A stretch of 64,000 bases of DNA from Teredinibacter waterburyi (GTDB lineage Bacteria > Pseudomonadota > Gammaproteobacteria > Pseudomonadales > Cellvibrionaceae). Where the stretch lies: assembly GCF_001922985.1 (NCBI RefSeq), contig NZ_MRUH01000164.1:142550-206549 (forward strand), given 5' to 3'. This document shows positions 39,114 through 48,636 of this stretch, in pieces (the first letter of the stretch is position 1; each line of letters starts with the position of its first letter). The notes below the pieces were generated by a model that was not told where the DNA came from, did no database searches, and worked only from the letters and a program-made list of their open reading frames with translations. The position numbers and the translations under genes were made by a program.

Positions 39114-39914
39114 ATGGCACGACGCAGTTTTTTAACTTGCTCCAGAAAACTTTGTTCACAAGGTAATAAAGGTGTAATGCAGCAACTTTCTGTGTTGATC
39201 TTAACTTCTGTTATCGCCCTATGGACGAGTAATTTATTCGCGCAAACAGCAGCCAGCGGTCGTTACGAAACCTTAACGGATATCGAGCAACAAGCGGCAA
39301 ACTTTGCGCGTAGCTCTTACGCTAGCTACTACCCAGAATTGGAAATTGGCAACAATCTAATGGTTCAGGTTAGTTCGTTAGACCCTCGCCTCAAGCTGGT
39401 AAAGTGTAAATCCCCACTCAAGTTCAAACTCAACAGTCTCTCCCATACAAGTAGTAATGTCACAGTAAAAACCAGCTGTAATGACGGCAGTCGCTGGACA
39501 ATATTTATTCCCGCATCGGTAGAGATCTTTCGTGATGTTGTGGTGGCCTCTCAAAGTTTAGCCCGCGGTCACCGCTTGACAGCGGACGATCTTAATCTGC
39601 AGAGAACCAATGTTATGCAGCTCGGCAATGGTTATGTCTCAGACCCTAGCCGCGTCATTGGGATGGAGTTAAAACGCGCCTTACGGTCACTCGACACGAT
39701 TAAACTTAACCAAGTACAAGAGCCAGATGTGATCAATAAAGGTGACTTGGTGGTATTACGTGTTAAGTCGAAGGTTCTAGTCGTGCAAACCGAGGGCGTT
39801 GCGCTATCCAACGGCTATGTGGGCGAAAAGATCAAAGTGCGCAACGAACGCTCGAAACGGGTTGTTGACGGCATGGTTACTGGCCCCGGAGAAGTTCAAG
39901 TCGCCGCTTGGTAA
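39114..39914 (+). CDS. flgA: Flagellar P-ring assembly chaperone
   Basis: A periplasmic chaperone that helps FlgI polymerise. A hydrophobic signal segment (LSVLILTSVIALWTSNLFA) precedes the mature part. The C-terminal SAF-like domain has GHRLTADDLNLQRT and the closing VVDGMVTGPGEVQVA is typical. ATG 39114 has an AGGA SD 8 bases away and gives a long n-region of the signal peptide; ATG 39177 gives a more standard signal peptide with a closer AGGTG. flgM follows on the same strand. Confidence 0.94.
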   Translation: MARRSFLTCSRKLCSQGNKGVMQQLSVLILTSVIALWTSNLFAQTAASGRYETLTDIEQQAANFARSSYASYYPELEIGNNLMVQVSSLDPRLKLVKCKSPLKFKLNSLSHTSSNVTVKTSCNDGSRWTIFIPASVEIFRDVVVASQSLARGHRLTADDLNLQRTNVMQLGNGYVSDPSRVIGMELKRALRSLDTIKLNQVQEPDVINKGDLVVLRVKSKVLVVQTEGVALSNGYVGEKIKVRNERSKRVVDGMVTGPGEVQVAAW

Positions 39915-39963
39915 CCCCTCTACGGAGCTTGGCGCTCAAGGAGTTAGCACAGCCTAGGGGTTA
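39912..39963 (+). terminator. Possible terminator after flgA
   Basis: TAACCCCT at the flgA stop pairs with AGGGGTTA at 39956-39963, followed by TTCAAGTTCT. The loop is large (36 bases) and the U-tract poor, so termination would be partial. Confidence 0.35.
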
Positions 39964-39999
39964 TTCAAGTTCTGAATTAAAAAAACTTTGGAAAAGCAC

Positions 40000-40026
40000 T
40001 AAAGTTAGTATAAATCCGGCCGATAC
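40000..40026 (+). promoter_or_regulatory. Sigma-28 (FliA) promoter of flgM
   Basis: TAAAGTTA, 11 bases, GCCGATAC: seven of eight matches in each half to the FliA consensus. Transcription would start near 40033, about 47 bases before ATG 40080. This provides feedback of sigma-28 on its own antagonist. Confidence 0.88.
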
Positions 40027-40079
40027 CCTGATTGAGACGGCAAATATCTGAATATCACACGTTCATAGTAGGCAATATC

Positions 40080-40394
40080 ATGGTTATCGAACCTGGCAAC
40101 AACATAAACACTGGCAGCAACGTAGCTTCGGCTAAATCGCGTGCTCCGACGGGGAAAGCTGCCGAAGATGGAAAGCCCGAAAGTACCCGTGACACCCAAC
40201 CCGGCGACAGTGTATCGATTAGCAATACCGCGCAGACCCTGGCGAAAGTTGAAGCATCGCTAGCTCAGGTGCCCGATGTAGACGAAGCCAAGGTAAATGG
40301 GATTCGCGCCGCCATAGAAAACGGTAGCTATTCTATCGACTACAATGCAATCGCCGACGGAATGCTGGCCCACGACCAACTTCTTAGCAGCTAG
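40080..40394 (+). CDS. flgM: Anti-sigma-28 factor
   Basis: FlgM holds sigma-28 (FliA) inactive until the hook is finished, then is exported. The 104-residue product has a disordered N-terminal half and the conserved C-terminus VDEAKVNGIRAAIENG followed by SYSIDYNAIADGML. I set the start at ATG 40080, which has an AGG SD at the right distance. Longer starts fall at or before the predicted transcription start. flgN follows after 322 bp. Confidence 0.94.
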   Translation: MVIEPGNNINTGSNVASAKSRAPTGKAAEDGKPESTRDTQPGDSVSISNTAQTLAKVEASLAQVPDVDEAKVNGIRAAIENGSYSIDYNAIADGMLAHDQLLSS

Positions 40395-40716
40395 GGTACT
40401 AAACACCACTCAGGCCCACGCTGCTCCGCCGTCTCTGCACCAATGCAGGTTAGATCCAGTAAGATTTACCCTACACCACCCACGAAAAGCACAACTCAGC
40501 GGCAATACTCGTTAGACAAAGCGCTGGTTAGCTACAACAAGATAGTGCCACGTAAACAACAGAACGATTTAAAACACTAGGCACGGTTTGTGCTGCTAAG
40601 GCTTGTAGCCGCTATTTCGCCAGTATTTTGGCTTTAGGATAAGACGCTACCCAACCCTACTTAGCGCTCTCCAACACAGCTGTTAACCTGTATTGGAATA
40701 TTGCGAGGAGCCGAAC
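40395..40716 (+). other. Intergenic region between flgM and flgN
   Basis: 322 bases with a possible sigma-54 site at 40578-40594 and the flgN SD at the end. I see no small gene. Confidence 0.6.
40578..40594 (+). promoter_or_regulatory. Weak candidate sigma-54 promoter of flgN
   Basis: TAGGCACGGTTTGTGCT has GG and GC 10 bases apart with a good GGCACG -24 half; the -12 half GTGC is weaker. It is about 125 bases before flgN. Confidence 0.4.
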
Positions 40717-41211
40717 ATGACCGCCGCCATTAACAGCCACGACTTAAGAAAACAGATTTTGCAGGACGTTAATGCCTGCGAAGCTTTGCTTGCACTACTC
40801 GAAGCCGAGCGCAATGCGCTCGCCGCACGAGATACCGATAGCCTAGACAAAATCATCGAACAAAAAATAACTCAGCTCGGTATTTTGGAAAACAGCGCTA
40901 AAGTCCGTACACACTGGGTCACGCAGCTAAGCCAAGGTAGCGATAGTAACGCCGATATAGAAAAGCGTTGGGAGGCGATGATAGCGAATTCAGACATCGC
41001 CGATATCACCGAACAATGGCAGAAATTAAAATCCCTACAAACCGCCTGCCAGACCGCAAATGACGTTAACGGCAAGATCCTTGCCCGCAGCCAGCGTACC
41101 AATGCACGCGTACTCGATTTAATGCGCGGCCAAACAGCCCCGCCAAACCTTTACACAGCAAAGGGTAACGCCTTCGCTGGTCACAGCTCTAACAAGGTAG
41201 GCGAGGCCTAG
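40717..41211 (+). CDS. flgN: FlgK/FlgL export chaperone
   Basis: FlgN is the cytoplasmic chaperone for the hook-associated proteins FlgK and FlgL. The 164-residue product is all helical, with coiled-coil stretches around 10-60 (VNACEALLALLEAERNALAA) and a central region ending in RTNARVLDLMRG. ATG 40717 with GAGGAG 6 bases away is better than an upstream in-frame start at 40693. The call rests on position after flgM and on family-like helices. Confidence 0.88.
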   Translation: MTAAINSHDLRKQILQDVNACEALLALLEAERNALAARDTDSLDKIIEQKITQLGILENSAKVRTHWVTQLSQGSDSNADIEKRWEAMIANSDIADITEQWQKLKSLQTACQTANDVNGKILARSQRTNARVLDLMRGQTAPPNLYTAKGNAFAGHSSNKVGEA

Positions 41212-41376
41212 ACCTCGCCCGCCGATATCTTATCTATCGATCCCGTTTTAATACCCGTTTCCCTTTAATGCTAGAGGCTCATGTTATATAGTTGCGCCTC
41301 TTTCGAGACGCGGCAGGTTCCGGCTTGTATAACGCGGTATGCAGTTTAAGTTTTCACTAGGCTGCCCTCCAGTTTG

Positions 41377-41452
41377 GTCCCCATCGATTAACAGGATAAA
41401 TCCCGCGCCTCCTAAGCGCGAGCTCCAGGTTCGAGTCCTGGTGGGGACGCCA
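41377..41452 (+). tRNA. tRNA-Arg (CCU)
   Basis: A full cloverleaf can be drawn. The acceptor GTCCCCA pairs with TGGGGAC. The D-stem is GATT/AATC. The anticodon stem CGCGC/GCGCG has loop CTCCTAA with anticodon CCT. The T-arm is CCAGG-TTCGAGT-CCTGG, and an encoded CCA ends at 41452. It decodes AGG. Confidence 0.95.
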
Positions 41453-41488
41453 TTCCATCATCACCCCAAACAATAGCCCGCTGCTACT

Positions 41489-42211
41489 ATGAATTTAATT
41501 CTGCTCGAAGCGTACCAATGTGAAAGCCCAGACGGCGTCATTACCCTAGACACACGTCAAAGCGAGCACCTTCGCAAGGTACTAAAAGTCGCCCCCGGCG
41601 ATACTCTGAAAGTTGGCCAGGTTAACGGGCTTATCGGCACCGCACGCGTAGCGGCAAGCGCAGAAGTCGTTACCCTAGATCAGCTCATGCTCAACCAAGC
41701 ACCGCCAAACATCTTGCCACTCACACTTATTTTGGCCTTGCCGCGCCCACAGATGATTAAACGTATTTTGCAAACTGTTGCCTGTATGGGTGTAGAACGA
41801 ATCTGCTTGATCCAATCGTCACGTGTCGAAAAAAGCTTTTGGCAGTCGCCGGCAGCCACTGATAACGCGATTCGTGAACAACTTATCCTTGGCCTAGAGC
41901 AAGGCATGGCGACACAACTCCCTAGCGTGGAAAAGTATCAGCGCCTGCGACCATTTGTGGAAGATGCGTTACCGGAGTTAATACAGAATAAGCAGGGGTA
42001 TATTGCCCACCCAGGCAAACACTACGCTAGCTGCCCCAGCCTGCCATTATCGGTGGCGTCAGTACTGGCCATAGGCCCAGAAGGCGGGTTTAGCGACAAA
42101 GAGGTGAACTGGTTTTCGAATGGAGGATTACAGCCTATCCAGATCGGCAGCCGCATTTTAAAGGTTGAAACGGCGGTAACCGCTCTGCTGGCAAGACTGT
42201 ATCCCGCTTAG
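41489..42211 (+). CDS. rsmE: 16S rRNA (uracil1498-N3)-methyltransferase
   Basis: A SPOUT-class methyltransferase of 240 residues. The N-terminal PUA-like part has SEHLRKVLKVAPGDTLKVG. The knot region has AIGPEGGFSDKEV near 195 and ends ILKVETAVTALLARL, the RsmE SAM-binding signature. It methylates U1498 of 16S rRNA. It lies 36 bp after the tRNA and converges on the GGDEF-EAL gene. Confidence 0.95.
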   Translation: MNLILLEAYQCESPDGVITLDTRQSEHLRKVLKVAPGDTLKVGQVNGLIGTARVAASAEVVTLDQLMLNQAPPNILPLTLILALPRPQMIKRILQTVACMGVERICLIQSSRVEKSFWQSPAATDNAIREQLILGLEQGMATQLPSVEKYQRLRPFVEDALPELIQNKQGYIAHPGKHYASCPSLPLSVASVLAIGPEGGFSDKEVNWFSNGGLQPIQIGSRILKVETAVTALLARLYPA

Positions 42212-42231
42212 GATATTTAGCAGGAACAGAT

Positions 42232-44682
42232 TTAGCCGTCTTCTCTAAAGAACTTTTGCTCAAGGAAAACAGCAAACTTTTTTGGCTCTACTGGCGGGCT
42301 GGCGAGGTAACCTTGATAGTATAAACAGCCGTATTGACGCACTAAATCCAGCTGAGCAATGGTTTCGACCCCTTCGGCAACAACTTCCAAGCCCAGCATA
42401 TTCCCCATGGCACTAATGGTTTCTACCAACACTCGGTCATTGCGGTCGATGGTAATATCACGCACAAAACTTTGATCTACTTTGAGTACCGAAACGGGTA
42501 ACTTTTTCAAATAGCTGATAGATGAATAGCCGGTACCAAAGTCGTCTAGGGCAAAATTAATCCCCTGTTTTTGCAACGTCAGCATTGTCGCAATAGTTTC
42601 TTCCAAATTGTGAATAACAATACCTTCGGTGATCTCCATTTCAATAAGGCTTGCGTTAAAGTCTTCTCGAACGATTAACTTAACAACATCATCGACAAAT
42701 TGATTTGCGCGGAATTGGCGCGGGCTAATATTCACCCCGAGGCGCATAGAGTCTGTCCACAACCCTTCCGCTTGCCAAATTTTAATCTGCCGGAAGGATT
42801 CGTTCAGAACCCACATACCCACTTCAACGATTAACCCCGAGGTCTCTAATATCGGAATAAATTCCGCTGGGGATATCATGCCTCGCTCGGGGTGGTGCCA
42901 GCGCAATAACGCCTCAGCGCCAACAATCTCACCGGTAATAACATCTACTCGTGGCTGGTAGTACAAGCTAAACGCATCTTTTTCAATGGCTCGGTGTAAG
43001 TCACCTTCCATTACTAGTACGTTACGTGCCTTATCGGCCATGTGTTTATTAAAAAACTGGATGGCATCCCGCCCCTGCTCTTTTACTTGATACATAGCCG
43101 TATCGGCATAGCGCAACAGCTCGTGTACACCGGCATCTTCTTCTGGATAGATGACAATACCAACGCTGCAAGTAACGTGTAATTCCAGCTCATTGTAAAA
43201 GTGCGGCTCGGATACGTAGCTGCGAATACGCTCGCCTATTTCTTCTGCGCGCAATATTGCGGTAGGTAATTCTGTGCCTAAGTTGGTGAGCACCACAACA
43301 AACTCATCGCCGCCTAAGCGCACAACAACATCGGTTTCTGAGGCAATTGCCATAAGGCGCTGAGCCACGTGTTTAAGGACACCGTCGCCAGCTGGGTGGC
43401 CGAGAGAGTCGTTGATGTACTTAAACTGGTCGAGATCGATAAATAAGAGCGCTCCATAGATATTTTGAACTGCTGATCGACGTAACTCTTCTTCTAAACG
43501 CTCAACCAAGTAGCTGCGATTAGGCAAGTCGGTAAGCGCATCGTGGTACGCCATATGCTCCATTTGAGCCTGCGCCAATTTCAACTCGGTAATGTCAGAG
43601 GACACCACTAAAGCAACCACTTCATCGTAAAACTCCATCGGCATCACATGGGTGTGCATGCTGTGTTCATCGCCGTTGGAATCGATCCATTTTTCATCCC
43701 AAATCTGGGAGCCCTTGCGAGTTTCAATCACATTGGCATCTAAGGAGGTTACTGAGTCGGGCGCCGTAACAAAGTGATCGGCAAAATCGCTAATATGCGA
43801 GCCGCGCATTGATTCCGGCGTTGTCTGTAAGAAGTCTGCCAACGCCTTGTTAGCAAAGATGTAATGGCCATCGCGATTGCGAGCACCAACCCAAACCGGC
43901 AAGCTATCAATAATCTGGCGAACGTGTTCTTCACTTTTACGCAACACCACTTCAACCGCACGGCGCTTAGCTAGCGCTAAGTCCACTGCGTCGAGCAGCT
44001 GATTACCACTGTTAACCAACTGCTTTAGCTCGTCGCTACCATGCTTAGGAGGGAGTGATAATCGCTGCTCACCGGGGCTCCCCGGATTAATCTCTTTGAT
44101 TTGTGTCGCTATACGAATCAGCGGTTTAGTTACAATAAAGTGGAAAGCGAAGAACAGGATAAAAACAAGGAACGTACTGCGGATAAGGCCGATGCTAAGC
44201 ACTAGCGCCGAGTGGCTGTAAAATGGCTGATAAGCTGAGTCCATATCGACCACAAAGCTAATCAAGCCGCGCGGCCCAGTGCCATCTTGATCACCGGGGA
44301 AAAATAGCGGCGCCTGGTAGATTTTCAGATGCCGAGACAAAGCCTCGGTAAGCCATATCGTATTAGAAACACGTGGCTCGCGTTTGGATTCAGCAATTTC
44401 ATTGCCGAGCTCGTCGAGAATCGTCACAGCCACTATGAACTCATAGCCCATGAGGCCTTCAGCCACTTCGTTAGCTAGCGTAACGTCTAAGGAGTGAATT
44501 GCTCGTGCAGCGGGTGGAGTGGATACGGCGGTAATGCGGCTGACGAGAGCGTTCACCTGATCACTTTGAATGTGAAAGTCAACGTAGATGTGAATTGCGC
44601 TCATCAGTGAGCCGACCAAGAGCGCCACAATAACGCCTACTTTGGCTAGCCTAAACGAAATTCCCTGAAAGAAAACCTGCAC
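42232..44682 (-). CDS. PAS-GGDEF-EAL cyclic-di-GMP signalling protein
   Basis: An 816-residue membrane protein. Hydrophobic segments near 12-32 and 155-182 flank a periplasmic sensor of about 125 residues, followed by a HAMP-like stretch, a PAS domain (about 245-365), a GGDEF domain with intact RLGGDEF, and an EAL domain with AEALLRW and DDFGTGYSS. The EAL catalytic acids look intact, so it may break down c-di-GMP, and the GGDEF site is also intact; net direction is unknown. It lies near flagellar genes and a PilZ-like gene, so a role in the swim-attach switch is plausible. Confidence 0.94.
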   Translation of the reverse strand: MQVFFQGISFRLAKVGVIVALLVGSLMSAIHIYVDFHIQSDQVNALVSRITAVSTPPAARAIHSLDVTLANEVAEGLMGYEFIVAVTILDELGNEIAESKREPRVSNTIWLTEALSRHLKIYQAPLFFPGDQDGTGPRGLISFVVDMDSAYQPFYSHSALVLSIGLIRSTFLVFILFFAFHFIVTKPLIRIATQIKEINPGSPGEQRLSLPPKHGSDELKQLVNSGNQLLDAVDLALAKRRAVEVVLRKSEEHVRQIIDSLPVWVGARNRDGHYIFANKALADFLQTTPESMRGSHISDFADHFVTAPDSVTSLDANVIETRKGSQIWDEKWIDSNGDEHSMHTHVMPMEFYDEVVALVVSSDITELKLAQAQMEHMAYHDALTDLPNRSYLVERLEEELRRSAVQNIYGALLFIDLDQFKYINDSLGHPAGDGVLKHVAQRLMAIASETDVVVRLGGDEFVVVLTNLGTELPTAILRAEEIGERIRSYVSEPHFYNELELHVTCSVGIVIYPEEDAGVHELLRYADTAMYQVKEQGRDAIQFFNKHMADKARNVLVMEGDLHRAIEKDAFSLYYQPRVDVITGEIVGAEALLRWHHPERGMISPAEFIPILETSGLIVEVGMWVLNESFRQIKIWQAEGLWTDSMRLGVNISPRQFRANQFVDDVVKLIVREDFNASLIEMEITEGIVIHNLEETIATMLTLQKQGINFALDDFGTGYSSISYLKKLPVSVLKVDQSFVRDITIDRNDRVLVETISAMGNMLGLEVVAEGVETIAQLDLVRQYGCLYYQGYLASPPVEPKKFAVFLEQKFFREDG

Positions 44683-45087
44683 CGTATACCTTCAACCGCT
44701 AATGAATATGAGAACTAGAACGCCGGTTTTTTTGTCATTATAAAAAAGTAAACCGGATGGATTTTCGCGTACTACCCGTTAAATTTAGACGGTTTTTCTC
44801 ACCCTAGCTGAGTATGTCCCGATTTTATTCGGCAGGATCAATAAAAGTAGCTGTTGGTCGGCTGCTTTTAAACCTCTAGGTAGCTATAAAACCTCTGGAT
44901 AGCTATTACACCTGCAAGTAACACTTTTCGATTACTTTTCTATATGTACTGCTATATATACTTCTGTAGGCACTTTTGTATATATAGATACACCTATCTA
45001 TATATACCTATCAATTCAACCCTATCGATTAATAGCGAACCCAATACAAACCGAAACGCCACAACAGCCGACCATAATTCAACAAAT
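44683..45087. other. AT-rich intergenic region with repeats between ttcA and the GGDEF-EAL gene
   Basis: This 405-bp gap holds a CCGGTTT/AAACCGG hairpin near 44722-44757, an 18-bp imperfect tandem repeat at 44870-44906, and a TATA-rich stretch around 44939-45010. The only open frame here has tyrosine-rich low-complexity content and is not a credible gene. Confidence 0.6.
44870..44906 (+). repeat. Two-copy 18-bp tandem repeat
   Basis: AAACCTCTAGGTAGCTAT is repeated as AAACCTCTGGATAGCTAT with one base between; two positions differ. No function is evident. Confidence 0.65.
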
Positions 45088-46005
45088 TCAATTAAGATTC
45101 AATGCCTCAATGAACTGGACCGCGCTTTGCTCACCCGTTTGAGGTGGACGCTCACGACTAAACACCGCCCAGTCATTGCCCTGCTCTGGCAGTTCCCGCT
45201 CACCACTGCGATCCAAACTTAATGAACTAAAATCGAATAGTGTAGTGTCAACTAACTGTGAGGGGGATACGCGCTGTAACGCACCAAAAATCGTATCTAC
45301 TCGCCCCGGAAACTGCTTATCCCAATCGCGCAGCATCTGCTTTATTGATTGCCTCTGCAGATTCTCCTGCGAACCACATAGGTTACAAGGGATAATGGGA
45401 AACTCGCGCGCTTCGGCGAAGGCTTCTAAATCGGCCTCTTCACAGTAGGCCATAGGACGAATAATAATATTGCGCTTATCGTCCGACAAAAGCTTCGGCG
45501 GCATCGCTTTAAGCCGACCCGCGTTAAATAAGTTTAGGAATAAGGTTTCGACGATATCGTCGCGGTGGTGGCCCAAGGCTATTTTGGTCGCCCCTATTTG
45601 CTCTGCAAAACCGTATAAGGTGCCGCGCCGCAGGCGGGAACAAATACCACAGGTGGTCTTACCTTCCGGCACGACTGACTTGACCACACTATAGGTATCA
45701 CGCTCAACAATATGGTATTCAATATCAAGGCTATCCAAATAGTCCGGCAACACATGTTCGGGAAAACCCGGCTGCTTTTGGTCGAGGTTTACAGCAACCA
45801 ATTCAAATTTAATCGGCGCCACGCGCTGCAGGCTCATTAACACATCGAGCATTGCGTAAGAGTCCTTACCGCCGGAGAGACAAACCATAACGCGGTCGCC
45901 AGCTTCTATCATGTTGAAGTCCGCAATAGCGCGGCCCACATTGCGGCGCAGGCGCTTTTGCAACTTATTGAACTCTAAACGATTTTTACGAACCTGCTGA
46001 TCCAA
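45088..46005 (-). CDS. ttcA: tRNA 2-thiocytidine(32) synthetase
   Basis: TtcA thiolates C32 of certain tRNAs. [19 protein letters not shown] is a diagnostic N-terminus, and the PP-loop is [11 protein letters not shown]. The cysteines in [10 protein letters not shown] and the later CNLCGSQ hold the Fe-S cluster. I place the start at TTG 46005, which has AGGAGTGAGG just upstream and gives 305 residues, close to the family's 310. The longer frame to 46098 adds a segment with no family likeness. Confidence 0.95.
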   Translation of the reverse strand: MDQQVRKNRLEFNKLQKRLRRNVGRAIADFNMIEAGDRVMVCLSGGKDSYAMLDVLMSLQRVAPIKFELVAVNLDQKQPGFPEHVLPDYLDSLDIEYHIVERDTYSVVKSVVPEGKTTCGICSRLRRGTLYGFAEQIGATKIALGHHRDDIVETLFLNLFNAGRLKAMPPKLLSDDKRNIIIRPMAYCEEADLEAFAEAREFPIIPCNLCGSQENLQRQSIKQMLRDWDKQFPGRVDTIFGALQRVSPSQLVDTTLFDFSSLSLDRSGERELPEQGNDWAVFSRERPPQTGEQSAVQFIEALNLN

Positions 46006-46332
46006 AACCTCACTCCTGCCGCCATGTTTACGGACAATCAACCACCTAGGGCGGAGTATTGTACGGTTTTTACCCTCTTGTGGAAATGACTCATACACGG
46101 GGCAATTCGCTTCCCCTTTAAGCGCCGCTTAGAGGCAAAAACGACGTGGCAAAGTGGCAATAGCTTGCCTATGACTCCCTTTGTTCCAATTGCCCCAAGC
46201 CTAGTTGCAAGGCTTAGCGCTGACTTTCGTTTTCGGCACACGCTTTGCAATACCAATAACAAACTGAACAACAATCACTTTTTACTTGTCTGTTCGCCCG
46301 AAATAGAACTTTCTAGGATCTTGTTTGTACCT
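46006..46332. other. Divergent promoter region between ttcA and the PilZ-like gene
   Basis: About 327 bases. No clear sigma-54 or sigma-28 site was found. A weak AAGCCT/AGGCTT hairpin lies near 46197-46218. The frame of the PilZ-like gene remains open back to 46165, so part of this region could be coding. Confidence 0.5.
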
Positions 46333-47121
46333 ATGTTCACACGATACTTAAATACCAGTTCTCGCCGCGCGGCAGCCTCGACCGAACTGCTCGGTCAACC
46401 TACCCCAAACACGAAAGTGGACTGGAAAACGTGGGAAGCCGAAGCACTTGTAAGCGCAGGGCTCGAGCATCAACTCGTCAATGTATACTGGCCCAACAGC
46501 GGCGAACGCCTGCAAACGTTTATCTATGGCTTTGACCTACAACGATCTGAGCTGCTTTTAGACGGGGTTTACCCGTGGCCGCGTGAACTGAATAATATGC
46601 GACCAGAACATTTACAAGAACAGACTTGCTGGCTGCAACTGAGACTAAACAACCGCTACTTCAATATTGAAGTCCGACTCAAGGAAATTGACCACCACCC
46701 CCAAGGTGCTTACATCACCGTAAGCGTTATCAAAACTCACTTAACCGAGAATCGACGCTGGGATAATCGCGCCTATTTTGAAACCCGCAAAGGCCCACAA
46801 ATACAGTTTTCAATCGCAGGAGAACCTCTGATTAACGGCCACCTCGCCAACCTTTCCCGTAACGGCGCACAAATCGAAGTATATGGAAAAAACATTACCC
46901 ATCATCTGACCCAGCATCAAACACTTGACGGTCGATACTCCTTCAACGATTTGTTCGAACTATCGCTTAGCGCTCGGGTAAAACAGTGTAAATTTCTGCG
47001 TAGCCCCTGTTGCCACAGCATAATACGCCTACAATTCAAGGGTGTTCCGCGCGCGGCTAGCGACAAATTAGAAAGCTATATCAGCTCGGTAGCCGATGCC
47101 AATGAAATGCTTGTCGCCTGA
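46333..47121 (+). CDS. PilZ-like cyclic-di-GMP binding protein
   Basis: The C-terminal half resembles PilZ domains: a basic NRAYFETRK segment precedes a beta-barrel that carries GHLANLSRNGAQIEV, which fits the D/NxSxxG signature, and it ends IIRLQFKGVP with a C-terminal helix. The N-terminal half is beta-rich, as in YcgR-type flagellar brakes. I chose ATG 46333 (262 residues). The frame continues to 46165, but those 56 residues do not look like protein sequence and no good SD decides it. It is divergent from ttcA. Confidence 0.7.
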   Translation: MFTRYLNTSSRRAAASTELLGQPTPNTKVDWKTWEAEALVSAGLEHQLVNVYWPNSGERLQTFIYGFDLQRSELLLDGVYPWPRELNNMRPEHLQEQTCWLQLRLNNRYFNIEVRLKEIDHHPQGAYITVSVIKTHLTENRRWDNRAYFETRKGPQIQFSIAGEPLINGHLANLSRNGAQIEVYGKNITHHLTQHQTLDGRYSFNDLFELSLSARVKQCKFLRSPCCHSIIRLQFKGVPRAASDKLESYISSVADANEMLVA

Positions 47122-47250
47122 ATTTAAGTATAGCGCTCACTAAAGTTAGGACGCTCCACTGAGCGCACTGAATCAATCGTCGGTCGAACCGAAGCGAATA
47201 TATCGCTATCATGCGCGCTGAAACTGTCCACTTTTTTGAATCGACTCCCT

Positions 47251-48636
47251 ATGCCTACGTCAAAACAGCCGAGCGCTAGCACCATAGCAGCAACTCTTTC
47301 AGCGACACCTCAGCCTTCGCAAACACAGAGATCACAGCCACAACCCTTAGCGCTAAACGAACTGATAGATGCCGATCGACGTTATATTTGGCATCCCTAC
47401 TCGTCTATTAATAATGACCTGCCGCTTTACCCTGTCGCACACTGTAATGGCACCACTATTACACTTGAGGATGGCCGGCAACTAATTGATGGGATGTCAT
47501 CTTGGTGGAGTGCTATTCACGGCTATAATCACCCGCAATTAAATCAGGCAGTAACCGACCAACTAGCAAAAATGTCGCACGTTATGTTTGGCGGGCTAAC
47601 ACACCGGCCGGCTATAGAGTTAGCGAAACGTCTTGTCGAGATAACACCCGCAGGATTAGACCACGTCTTTTTTTCAGACTCTGGTTCAGTAGCGGTAGAA
47701 GTAGCCATCAAGATGGCGCTGCAATTTTGGCAGTCAAAAGGCCACCCTGAAAAATCCCGCCTACTGAGTTTGCGTAGCGGTTACCACGGCGATACCTTTG
47801 CCGCTATGTCGGTGTGCGATCCAGACACAGGCATGCATCACCTCTTCAATCAAGTTTTACAAAAACAATTTTTTTCGGACGCTCCGCAGTGTGGCTACCA
47901 CAGCGCTTGGGATGAGCAGTACCTCGACGATTTTAAAAGCCAACTTTACAATCACCGCCAACAACTAGCGGCCGTAATTTTAGAACCTATTGTGCAAGGC
48001 GCGGGCGGAATGCGTTTCTATTCTCCGCACTTTCTAAAACGCGTGCGCGAACTTTGCTCGCATTACGATGTACTGCTAATTGCCGATGAAATAGCAACGG
48101 GATTCGGCCGCACCGGAGAATTATTTGGTTGCGACCATGCCAATATCAGCCCCGATATTATGTGTGTCGGCAAAGCACTTACCGGTGGCTACATGACACT
48201 AGCCGCCACCCTGTGCTCAACCGACATCGCAGAAGGAATCGCCGCCGGGGAAGCCGGTGTGTTCATGCACGGCCCAACATTTATGGCGAACCCGCTCGCC
48301 TGTGCCGTCGCCAATGCCAGCCTAAAACTACTGCTCGAAAATGACTGGCAAGCGCGAGTCCAGCAAATACATAAACATCTTGTAAGCGGGCTCGAACCCT
48401 GCGCGCAACTATCATCTGTAGCAGAAGTTCGTTCACTGGGAGCAATAGGCGTAGTAGAAATGAAAGAGCCGGTTAATATGGCCGTGCTACAACCGCTTTT
48501 GGTAGAAAAAGGCATATGGCTACGCCCGTTCGGGAAACTGGTCTATACCATGCCGCCCTTTACCATAACCGAAACAGACTTAAAGCAGCTGTTAAACGCA
48601 CTCTACTCCGCACTAAGCGACTACGAAAAAATTTAA
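47251..48636 (+). CDS. bioA: Adenosylmethionine-8-amino-7-oxononanoate aminotransferase
   Basis: BioA makes 7,8-diaminopelargonate for biotin synthesis. ADRRYIWHPYSS, GMSSWWSAIHGYNHP, DEIATGFGRTGELFG and the PLP lysine in VGKALTGGYM are the family's motifs. I start at ATG 47251 (461 residues); TTG 47236 adds five residues. The first 40 residues are a Ser/Gln-rich extension. The stop overlaps the stop of the converging receiver-PP2C gene. No other bio genes are in the window. Confidence 0.95.
   Translation: MPTSKQPSASTIAATLSATPQPSQTQRSQPQPLALNELIDADRRYIWHPYSSINNDLPLYPVAHCNGTTITLEDGRQLIDGMSSWWSAIHGYNHPQLNQAVTDQLAKMSHVMFGGLTHRPAIELAKRLVEITPAGLDHVFFSDSGSVAVEVAIKMALQFWQSKGHPEKSRLLSLRSGYHGDTFAAMSVCDPDTGMHHLFNQVLQKQFFSDAPQCGYHSAWDEQYLDDFKSQLYNHRQQLAAVILEPIVQGAGGMRFYSPHFLKRVRELCSHYDVLLIADEIATGFGRTGELFGCDHANISPDIMCVGKALTGGYMTLAATLCSTDIAEGIAAGEAGVFMHGPTFMANPLACAVANASLKLLLENDWQARVQQIHKHLVSGLEPCAQLSSVAEVRSLGAIGVVEMKEPVNMAVLQPLLVEKGIWLRPFGKLVYTMPPFTITETDLKQLLNALYSALSDYEKI

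Noticed and set aside
44722..44757. CCGGTTT/AAACCGG hairpin as a terminator
   Set aside because: It lies upstream of the GGDEF-EAL gene and about 330 bases beyond the ttcA stop. The arms are AT-rich with no clear U-tract after the stem, so it was not called as a terminator.
44944..45222. A 92-residue plus-strand frame beginning in the TATA-rich tract
   Set aside because: The tyrosine-rich start comes from the TATA repeat, and the rest is antisense to ttcA.
46165..46332. Upstream extension of the PilZ-like gene
   Set aside because: The 56 residues show no protein-like composition and no SD, so the ATG at 46333 was preferred. Not fully excluded.
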